Assembly (NCBI GenBank): GCA_002394685.1
Contig: DGUP01000032.1
Coordinates: 1-37,845 of the forward strand
Length of the DNA: 37,845 nucleotides
Direction: 5' to 3'
DNA from: Treponema sp. UBA4307
GTDB taxonomy: Bacteria; Spirochaetota; Spirochaetia; Treponematales; Treponemataceae
Numbering within the stretch: the first letter of the stretch is position 1; the number at the start of each line of letters is the position of its first letter. Of the stretch, positions 30,778 through 37,845 are shown one piece after another. Made by a program: the position numbers and the translations under genes. The notes beneath the pieces were generated by a model. The model was given only the letters and a program-made list of their open reading frames with translations. It did not search any database and was not told the origin of the DNA.

Positions 30778-33700
30778 ATGAAAAAAAGCACTATTACCCC
30801 ATTTTTACTGGCTGCAATATTACCATTAATACCTGCCTGCACCCAGGCTCACGCAGCACCATTAAATGACGTAAATAAAAATAAAGATTCCTTTCATGTA
30901 GTAAGTGTTTCTCCCCAGGGAAGCTTATCTTCAACTGTAAAATTTCCTTCTATACAAGTACAGTTTTCTAAACCTGTTACTGCTCTGGAAAAACTGGGCC
31001 AGCCTTCTGACAAAAATATGGCTGTTACAATCGATCCTCCTCTAAAAGGAGTTTTCAGATGGTATGGAACTTCACTTTTGAGCTTTGACTGTTCAGACCA
31101 GCTTATTCCACAAATGGAATACACAATTAGAATCAGCCCGGATATTACTTCAATTGATGGAGATAAAATTACAGGACCTCTGGAATATCACTTTAGAACG
31201 GAAGATGTAAAAATCTCTTACATTGAAGCAGGATATTCTGCCCGGAAGAAAAACAAAGTTTACGTGAATTCTAATGATCTTCCCCTTGAGTATTCAAAGG
31301 ATTTTGCCGTTCACTTTACAAACAATGTTGATCCTTCAGTAATAATTAAGCACCTGACTCTTACAGATGAAAATAAAAAGGCTTACAAATGCAGTGTAAG
31401 CGCAATTGATAAACAGACAATCCTTTTGACAGTAAAAGATTCCCTTCCTGCAAATACAAAATTTACCCTCACCTTAAAAAAAGGCGCCCAGTCTGCTAAA
31501 AATTCAGCAAAGACCCTGAATGACAGCAGCAGCTCTTTTCATACAGTAAAGCCTTTTGTCTTTGAGAAAATACACGGAACTTCAAGCCCAACACTGATTT
31601 TTAATCACAGAATTAAAAGCGGACAGGAAAAGGCCATTCTTGAAGCAATCAGTACATCCCTGAAAACTCCTCTTAAACTTGAACAGATAGAAATTTCAGG
31701 AAATTGTATATTATTGAAAGATTTAGACGTAACTTACGGACAGACCTTTACAATCAAATTGAAGAAAAATTCCTTAAAGGATGTTTACGGACAGTTATGT
31801 AGCAGCGATATTACCCGAAAAGTAAAAGTCAACAACGCTTCAAAATTCATATCCTTTGAATATGGAAACAATTACATTCTTGAGAGCCAGTTTGAACCAA
31901 AAAGAGCATTTGTTTTTCAAAATTTTTCAGGCTCTGCTGATTACAAAATTACCCCTCTTGCAGGAGTAAGGGAAAGCTTTAATCTGCCAAAAGAAAAGCG
32001 GACCTCAGTAGAAACATATAAGGCCAAATCCAACAGAAAATATATTCAGACAATCGACCTGAAACCTTATCTTGAAAAAATAGATCTGCCGGGAGGACCT
32101 CAGTGGAGGGGTGCCCTTAAACTGAAAACCACCTCCGTTGAAACTTTAATCAGCAGTTACTTGCATGAAAACTCTTCTATTATTCAGGTAACTGACCTTG
32201 CAGTAACAGTTCACACTTCCTGGAACCGTACAGTTGTTCTTGTAACAAATATTTCTACCGGGCTTCCAGTTTCAAATGCAGAAGTTAAAATAATTAAGGC
32301 TGAAGATTATGAAAAGGCAATTCTTGGAAAGGGCGAAATGCTGGCCACAGGAAAAAGTGATTCTGATGGAATGGCAATTCTTTCCTTCGACGGTTCATTT
32401 GACTACAGAGACAAAATTTTCATTGACGTAAAGACTTCTGATGACAGAGTTGTAATTCAGAACGGTTATCTGTCTTTCCCTCTCTACAAGGAATGGGATC
32501 TTTCAAATTCAAAAAATGCTTCTGAAAAAGAATTGAATTCACTTCCAGATTCAAATGCAGTAACAAAAATCTTTAGTGACAGGTATCTTTACAAGCCAGG
32601 AGAAACTGCAAAATTTAAAATCATCGACAGAACCTTAACTTGTGGAACTTATTCAGTGTACAGGGGAAAGTATACAGTCAATATTGTTGATGACAAACGC
32701 TGGAGAAAAGACCATCCGGTTTATGCAACTTTCCAGGGAACTACTTCTGACCAGGGAAGCGCTGATTTTGAATGGAAACTTCCAGAGGATCTTGCACCGG
32801 GCAATTACTATGTAGAATATAAGAGAGCTGATGGAGAAGAATTTTATTCACAGATCCAGGTACAGTTTTTTGAAAAACTTAAATTCTCAGCAGGAGCTTC
32901 TATCCCGAAGAACACCTATTATTCAGGAGACAATCTTTCTGCCGAAGTTTCTGCAGCTTATCTTGGAGGCGGCGCACTTCAGGGAGCAAGTGTAATTATT
33001 ACCTGGAAAAGAAGCGAAAGTTCTTTCAGTTTGAATGACACTACTCACAGGGGATGGACCTTCACTCCTTCAACAGATTACTACATTTACGACTACGATT
33101 CAGAATTCATTGAAAACACTGATGGAATTTTAAATGAAGAAGGAAAAGCTCATATCAGCATAAAAACTGGCGAAGAAAAGAAAGAAGGCACTCCTTACAA
33201 TTACAGTCTGGAAGCTGATGTTATGGACGCATCCAATCAAATAATTGCGGCTAGAGATTCAGTTATGGTTCACCCTGCTTATTTCTACATTGGTCTTTCA
33301 CCAGTAAGAAGTCCAAAGGCTTTTCCTCAGACAGGAGAAAAAGTTTTCCTGGATTACGAATTAGTTACTCCTGATGGAAAGCAGCCTGAAAAATCACAGC
33401 TACCTTCAAACGGCAAAGTGGAATGGAAATTAATTCACACTTTCTGGGACAGGGTTCTTAAATATGATGAATTTGGAATTGAGTATTATGACTATGAGAA
33501 AAAAGAAGAAGTTGAATCATCAGGCTCAATCCGCATTCCATCAAATTTTGCAGGAAACCTGACACTTACACCAAAAGCCAGCGGAGACTACAAAATTGAA
33601 ATGACTTCAACAGATTCACAGGAAAGAAAAGTCATTTCTTCAAAAAACTTCTTTGTTGTAGGAAGCAAAAGATTTTTAACCGGAAGAGGTGAAAACACCA

Positions 33701-36636
33701 TTGAACTTTCTGCAGACAAAGAATTGTACAAATCTGGGGAAACTGCCCACCTCCTCTTAAACTCAAGTCTGGAAAAGGGCCGCTACCTTTTGACAGTTGA
33801 AAGAGAGGGTATTTTAAGCCAGCAGATTCTCAAACTGGACCAGCCAACTTCTACAATCGACATAGAAATCAAGGAAGAATGGATTCCTTCTGTATTTATT
33901 TCTGTAAGTGGATTTACTACCCGCAGCCAGGCTCCGGGCTCTCTTTATGAAGACGAAGATTCCGGCCGTCCGGTTAACATGACTGCTGTTATAAAACTGT
34001 CAATTGATCCTTCAGCAAGAGAATTCAATATTGACCTTAAAACAGACAAACAGTTCTACAAACCTGGTCAGAAGGTTTCAATTGATATTACTGCTTCAAA
34101 AAAAGGCAGGGCTGTTGAAAATGCAGAACTTACACTCATGGTTGTAGACAGAGGCGTTCTTGATTTAACAAATTATCGTGCTGGAAATCCTGTAGATTAT
34201 TTTTATTCTGAGAATCGTTTTGACAGCCAGACAAATCAGTATGATTCAAGAGTTCTTCTGAAAAAACCTGTAACTTTCTCAGATTATGATACTGCCGCCG
34301 AGGAAGAAGTTACATACAAGGGAAATCGTTTATTCTCAAGAATGGAAAAATCTGCTGACAGCAATGACATGCGGCTTTATGAAAGTGAAGCCGCAATGAT
34401 GGCCGACGAAGATATTGCCATTACCGGAACAGGTTTTGCTGAAGAAGAAAGTGAAGATTTATCTTCGTATCAGATCAGAAAGAATTTTGCTTCAACAGCA
34501 GTTTATATTCCTGCCTTAAGGACTGATAAAAACGGAAAGGTTCATGCAGACTTTACACTGCCAGATTCCCTGACAGAATATGTAATTACAGTTGTGGGAG
34601 TTAAGGACAATGATTACGGCTACAAAACAGACAGTTTAAAAGTAACAAATCCTATTGCCGTAAGAGATGCAGAAACTTCACTTCTCCGCATTGGGGATCT
34701 GGGAGAGGCTGGAGTTACAATTACAAACAACTCTGATGAAACACAGACAGTTACTGTAAACTTTGATGTAATTTCAGGGCTGGATAAAACCGGCTACATT
34801 CCTCAGGCGGGTGATTTAATCCGCAGCAAGGGACAGGCTCTTGCCTCAGGTGAAAAATCAAAAACTGTAAAAGTTAAATCCGGAGAAACTCTCCCTGTAA
34901 TGTTCAAGCTTAAGGCTCAGGAAGCAGGATGGATTACCCTTCAATTTAAAATCACTTCCGACGAATTGAAGGAAATTATTTACAAGGAACTGGAAATTGA
35001 AAAGCCTTATGTTTTTGAAACAGTCACAAGTGTTAACCAGATTCCAGCAGAAGAGTCTCTTGCTAAAGAAAAAATTCTCTTCCCTTCAATCAGCGAAGAC
35101 AACAGACTTTCTTTCTACGTTCAGCTTGATTCAACCAGACTGGGCACTCTGCATTCTTCTGTAGATTATCTTTTCCACTATCCATATGGTTGTCTGGAAC
35201 AGCGCAGTTCAGCAATTCTTCCTCTCATGATTTTTGGGGATTACATTGAAGTATTTGATTTGAACAGCGAAGTTTCTGATCCAAAAGCAACTGTACAGAA
35301 TGAAATTAATGACTGGGCAAATTTCCAGAAAATTAACGGAGGTTACCCTTACTGGAAAGACAGCCAGGAGGCATCATTCGCAGTATCTCTTCGTCTGGGA
35401 GAAATTTTGTCCCTCGCAAAAGAAAGAGGATTTGATACAGGCAAAAATAATCTTAATAAACTTTCTTCATATATTAAGAGTGAAAGCAAAAAGATTAAGA
35501 ACAGCTGGTACCCTCAGGCATACACTTATTACGTACTTTCACTTCTGGGAGAAAAGATTTCCAAAAATGATTTAACAAGAGTTATTAAGGAAGCTTCTGG
35601 AGCAAGTGAAATTGCTTATGCAGGTCTTACGGCTTTAAATATGAATTACAAGGATGTGGCAGAAAGTGCAGCAGGCAGAGTTAAAAATCTCATGTCACTT
35701 ACCACAAGAGGTGCAAGTTTCCAGAATGCAGGCAGCTGCTGGTATTTCTTTAACGGAGAAAGCGAACGTTTTGCCCTTGCCCTTATGCTTTTTACCAGAC
35801 TGGACAAAAATGATATTTACAATCATCACATTGTTTACCAGCTTCTGGAACTTCAGAGGGCGCACCAGGGATTCTGGAAATCTACTTCAGAAACATCCCG
35901 CGTTCTTATTGCACTGGAAAACTACATTCGTGAAAACGACCTGAATAATTCTAATCTTACTGCAGAGGCACTTCTTGGAGAAAATAAAATTCTTCAGGGA
36001 CAGTTCTCTGGAGCAGGTGCAAAACCAGTGGATGTATCTCTGACTTACACAGAATTAATGGAAAAGGGTATTTCTACCGGAAAAGAGATTCCTCTCCAAA
36101 TTAAGAAAGAAGGAGAAGGTCCTCTCTTCTACACTCTGTCAATGAAGTACGCCCTTCCTGCAGTGGAGCAGATTGCAAGAGATGAAGGACTGTGTATTTA
36201 TACAGAAATCATCAATGCAAGAACCGGTCAGCTGGTAACAGATAATGTTCTGGAAATCGGCCAGGTTTACAAGCAGAAGGTTTACATTACTACTACAAAG
36301 ACAAGAACTTTTGTAGCAGTGAGGGCTCCGGTTCCAGCGGGATGTGAAATTCTTAATTCCGCTTTTGCTACAACAATTTCAACAGGTACAGTTGAAGAAG
36401 AAAGTGGATTTGAAGATCCGGCATTCTCAAGAAGGAGCAGTATTTCTCACCAGGATATTTACAAAGCTGACATTCGCTGCTTCTGGAACTACCTGCCAAT
36501 GGGAACTCAGAGTTTTGAATTTATTTTCCGTCCTGTAAGAGCCGGAGAATATGAAGCACCGGGAATTCTTGGAGAATGTATGTACGAAACTGAAGTATTC
36601 GGCCGTTCTTCAGGAAAACGCTGGATAATAAAGTAA
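30778..36636 (+). CDS. Bacterial alpha-2-macroglobulin lipoprotein (YfhM-like)
   Basis: 1,952 residues. The lipoprotein signal ends IPAC at Cys21. An N-terminal Big/MG-like domain with VQFSKPVTALEK is followed by repeated macroglobulin domains (for example SDRYLYKPGETAKFKIIDR and KTDKQFYKPGQKVSIDI), the bait/hinge region, then the thioester CLEQ at Cys1472-Gln1475 in YPYGCLEQRSSAIL, a helical thioester domain and a C-terminal receptor-like domain. Such proteins trap attacking proteases by covalent linkage. It is longer than E. coli YfhM (about 1,650). Its usual partner gene pbpC is not adjacent. AAGAGGT precedes the ATG; divergent from mnmG. Confidence 0.95.
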   Translation: MKKSTITPFLLAAILPLIPACTQAHAAPLNDVNKNKDSFHVVSVSPQGSLSSTVKFPSIQVQFSKPVTALEKLGQPSDKNMAVTIDPPLKGVFRWYGTSLLSFDCSDQLIPQMEYTIRISPDITSIDGDKITGPLEYHFRTEDVKISYIEAGYSARKKNKVYVNSNDLPLEYSKDFAVHFTNNVDPSVIIKHLTLTDENKKAYKCSVSAIDKQTILLTVKDSLPANTKFTLTLKKGAQSAKNSAKTLNDSSSSFHTVKPFVFEKIHGTSSPTLIFNHRIKSGQEKAILEAISTSLKTPLKLEQIEISGNCILLKDLDVTYGQTFTIKLKKNSLKDVYGQLCSSDITRKVKVNNASKFISFEYGNNYILESQFEPKRAFVFQNFSGSADYKITPLAGVRESFNLPKEKRTSVETYKAKSNRKYIQTIDLKPYLEKIDLPGGPQWRGALKLKTTSVETLISSYLHENSSIIQVTDLAVTVHTSWNRTVVLVTNISTGLPVSNAEVKIIKAEDYEKAILGKGEMLATGKSDSDGMAILSFDGSFDYRDKIFIDVKTSDDRVVIQNGYLSFPLYKEWDLSNSKNASEKELNSLPDSNAVTKIFSDRYLYKPGETAKFKIIDRTLTCGTYSVYRGKYTVNIVDDKRWRKDHPVYATFQGTTSDQGSADFEWKLPEDLAPGNYYVEYKRADGEEFYSQIQVQFFEKLKFSAGASIPKNTYYSGDNLSAEVSAAYLGGGALQGASVIITWKRSESSFSLNDTTHRGWTFTPSTDYYIYDYDSEFIENTDGILNEEGKAHISIKTGEEKKEGTPYNYSLEADVMDASNQIIAARDSVMVHPAYFYIGLSPVRSPKAFPQTGEKVFLDYELVTPDGKQPEKSQLPSNGKVEWKLIHTFWDRVLKYDEFGIEYYDYEKKEEVESSGSIRIPSNFAGNLTLTPKASGDYKIEMTSTDSQERKVISSKNFFVVGSKRFLTGRGENTIELSADKELYKSGETAHLLLNSSLEKGRYLLTVEREGILSQQILKLDQPTSTIDIEIKEEWIPSVFISVSGFTTRSQAPGSLYEDEDSGRPVNMTAVIKLSIDPSAREFNIDLKTDKQFYKPGQKVSIDITASKKGRAVENAELTLMVVDRGVLDLTNYRAGNPVDYFYSENRFDSQTNQYDSRVLLKKPVTFSDYDTAAEEEVTYKGNRLFSRMEKSADSNDMRLYESEAAMMADEDIAITGTGFAEEESEDLSSYQIRKNFASTAVYIPALRTDKNGKVHADFTLPDSLTEYVITVVGVKDNDYGYKTDSLKVTNPIAVRDAETSLLRIGDLGEAGVTITNNSDETQTVTVNFDVISGLDKTGYIPQAGDLIRSKGQALASGEKSKTVKVKSGETLPVMFKLKAQEAGWITLQFKITSDELKEIIYKELEIEKPYVFETVTSVNQIPAEESLAKEKILFPSISEDNRLSFYVQLDSTRLGTLHSSVDYLFHYPYGCLEQRSSAILPLMIFGDYIEVFDLNSEVSDPKATVQNEINDWANFQKINGGYPYWKDSQEASFAVSLRLGEILSLAKERGFDTGKNNLNKLSSYIKSESKKIKNSWYPQAYTYYVLSLLGEKISKNDLTRVIKEASGASEIAYAGLTALNMNYKDVAESAAGRVKNLMSLTTRGASFQNAGSCWYFFNGESERFALALMLFTRLDKNDIYNHHIVYQLLELQRAHQGFWKSTSETSRVLIALENYIRENDLNNSNLTAEALLGENKILQGQFSGAGAKPVDVSLTYTELMEKGISTGKEIPLQIKKEGEGPLFYTLSMKYALPAVEQIARDEGLCIYTEIINARTGQLVTDNVLEIGQVYKQKVYITTTKTRTFVAVRAPVPAGCEILNSAFATTISTGTVEEESGFEDPAFSRRSSISHQDIYKADIRCFWNYLPMGTQSFEFIFRPVRAGEYEAPGILGECMYETEVFGRSSGKRWIIK

Positions 36637-36652
36637 CAAAAAATCAGTAAAA

Positions 36653-36700
36653 CAGGCACGCCATTCCGGGTCAGTCCCGGAACTGGCCTGCTTTTTTTTT
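36653..36700 (+). terminator. Terminator of the alpha-2-macroglobulin gene
   Basis: Outer stem CAGGC (36653-36657) / GCCTG (36686-36690) around an inner TCCGGG/CCCGGA stem, then C and nine T. Confidence 0.85.
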
Positions 36701-36781
36701 CTCAACAGCGGTATTCAAAAAATCATTTTTCCTATACATTTACATAAGCAATATTGAGACATTTTTTTAGGAAAGGACAAA

Positions 36782-37825
36782 ATGAAGAGACTGGATACCG
36801 ACATCAAGCTGACAGATGAAAAAGGAAACAAACTTTACCGCTTTAAGAGAGGTAATATTAAAGCCCCTTCCCTCAGAAGAATCAACAAAGTAAAGGGAAA
36901 AGATATTAACAAAGATTTCAGCCCCGTAGAATGGTTCTTTACAGTAACCTGGATGCCTTCTGCTATTGGAGAAACAATTAAATATCTTGCAGTAGTTGGA
37001 TGGAAATTCTTTTTACTTGAATACCTGCAGAAGATTCACATTTTCAGGCTTCCTGTTAAACATGTAGATCATCTTCTGGATGAAAGTGTTCCTTTCGATA
37101 CAAATTACTACCCAGTTTACATGGACTTCATCAACTTCTGGCTCAGACCTCTTGTAATGTACGGTCACCGCTTTGGAGTTTATCAGGGAGCTAAATTAAC
37201 TGGTGAATGGTTCCGCTATCTGGATATAATTTACGATGGCGCTTATGAATTATACCGCTATTCCCTTACAACAACCTTCCGTCCTTTAACAAAAGACAAA
37301 AGAGTAAACAAACTGAGGGCCGCAGATCCACACTACTGCTGCATTCCTTCACTCCACATTTCCATAATCCTTCTCTGCTGGGCTTACCACAGAATGGTTT
37401 TTGAAAGAGAAAATTTTTCAGCAGAAGAAAAAAATCTCTGGGAAAAACAGCTCTACGAACAGGCAGTTAAAATCGGTGAATCTGTTCTGTATATGAAGCA
37501 GCATTCCGTAAACTGTATTCCAGCTGCAATTTACCTGGTTACAAAAGCAGTACCGGATCTTTTTACAAGAGATGATGCTGTAAAATACATCAATGATCTT
37601 TTTGTAGAAAGAGAAGATGTTAATGAAGATGACAAAGGAAAAATCCGTGCCCACATTCAGGATGTATATGAAGCATTTGTTCTTGAAGGATTACATGAAG
37701 AAGACTGGACTGTTCCTGTAAAACGCTGGCTTGATTCTTATGAACCACACACACCTTATTACGCAGGTTTTTCTGAAGAATCAAAAAAGGCAGAAAGAAA
37801 AGCAAAATCTCGGAAATCAAAATAA
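36782..37825 (+). CDS. PAP2-superfamily-like phosphatase or transferase
   Basis: 347 residues. The best-matching part is DPHYCCIPSLHISIILLCW (182-200), the PSLH motif of PAP2-type lipid phosphatases and inositolphosphotransferases, then SVLYMKQHSVNCIPAAIYL (235-253), which resembles the SxxxKQHxxxDxxAG third motif but lacks its Asp. FRPLTKDKR (167-175) may stand for the first motif. Several hydrophobic segments (about 48-82, 114-126, 188-202, 240-256) suggest membrane association; the C-terminus is Lys-rich. AGGAAAGGA lies just before the ATG. Substrate unknown, and the family call is moderate. Confidence 0.55.
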   Translation: MKRLDTDIKLTDEKGNKLYRFKRGNIKAPSLRRINKVKGKDINKDFSPVEWFFTVTWMPSAIGETIKYLAVVGWKFFLLEYLQKIHIFRLPVKHVDHLLDESVPFDTNYYPVYMDFINFWLRPLVMYGHRFGVYQGAKLTGEWFRYLDIIYDGAYELYRYSLTTTFRPLTKDKRVNKLRAADPHYCCIPSLHISIILLCWAYHRMVFERENFSAEEKNLWEKQLYEQAVKIGESVLYMKQHSVNCIPAAIYLVTKAVPDLFTRDDAVKYINDLFVEREDVNEDDKGKIRAHIQDVYEAFVLEGLHEEDWTVPVKRWLDSYEPHTPYYAGFSEESKKAERKAKSRKSK

Positions 37826-37826
37826 A

Positions 37827-37845
37827 TAGCCCGAATGTCGAGTTT
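37827..37845 (-). repeat. 19-bp dispersed repeat, second copy
   Basis: TAGCCCGAATGTCGAGTTT, the reverse complement of the repeat at 23-41 with one mismatch, starting 2 nt after the stop codon of the last gene and reaching the end of the window. Confidence 0.5.

Noticed and set aside
30684..30842. 53-residue N-terminal extension of MnmG
   Set aside because: It would run over the mnmG promoter and into the alpha-2-macroglobulin gene; MnmG normally starts a few residues before the FAD loop.

Overview
The window looks like chromosome from a host-associated Treponema-type spirochaete. This is inferred from several traits: moderately AT-rich DNA, spirochaete-style lipobox proteins, a single long Rel protein, a methyl-accepting chemotaxis protein, a GH5 glycanase of the kind found in gut and rumen treponemes, and gene products that read as Treponema homologues. 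No rRNA or tRNA gene was seen, so the assignment is not proven.

Layout. 1-15.6 kb is mostly housekeeping: a LemA/DUF2207 membrane pair, prfA-prmC (release factor 1 and its methylase), a chemotaxis receptor, a small outer-membrane-like protein, a U32 protease-family protein with a Rel (ppGpp) enzyme, an HSL-type alpha/beta hydrolase whose catalytic residues appear to be lost, a MetA acyltransferase divergent from it, an RlmM-like methyltransferase, a PilZ protein and an rfbD-like reductase. 18.8-25.2 kb holds a lipoprotein, the secreted GH5, and an AT-rich run of four small membrane or secreted proteins. 25.2-37.8 kb holds an ABC-F ATPase, an SH3 lipoprotein, mnmG, a 1,952-residue alpha-2-macroglobulin lipoprotein and a PAP2-like protein.

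The unusual part is 15.65-18.75 kb, which has no ordinary gene. It is an array of about seven copies of a roughly 340-bp element. Each complete copy encodes, on the minus strand, a 26-residue hydrophobic peptide with a strong ribosome binding site. Facing it on the plus strand is a promoter and terminator for a small RNA of about 90 nt. The peptide resembles the holin-like toxins of type I toxin-antitoxin loci. The small RNA and the toxin mRNA leader share the same 5' module (GGACGCTAAGTAA ... CCTCC), which lies as an inverted repeat at the two ends of the element. In the toxin leader this module can fold onto and hide the Shine-Dalgarno. In the small RNA it forms a free anti-Shine-Dalgarno. 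Four copies have intact toxin ORFs, two keep the small RNA but have a truncated toxin, and one is a leader remnant.

Inserted in and duplicated with this array are fragments of an AlbA_2/RecG-like ATP-binding protein gene, with its 13-bp iterons, an 11-bp minisatellite and an IS-like hairpin. The region is therefore also a recombination scar.

A second theme is transcription starts. prfA, metA, the divergent hydrolase and mnmG all have a -10 box ending 7-9 nt before the start codon and no Shine-Dalgarno, which suggests leaderless mRNAs; rfbD is similar.
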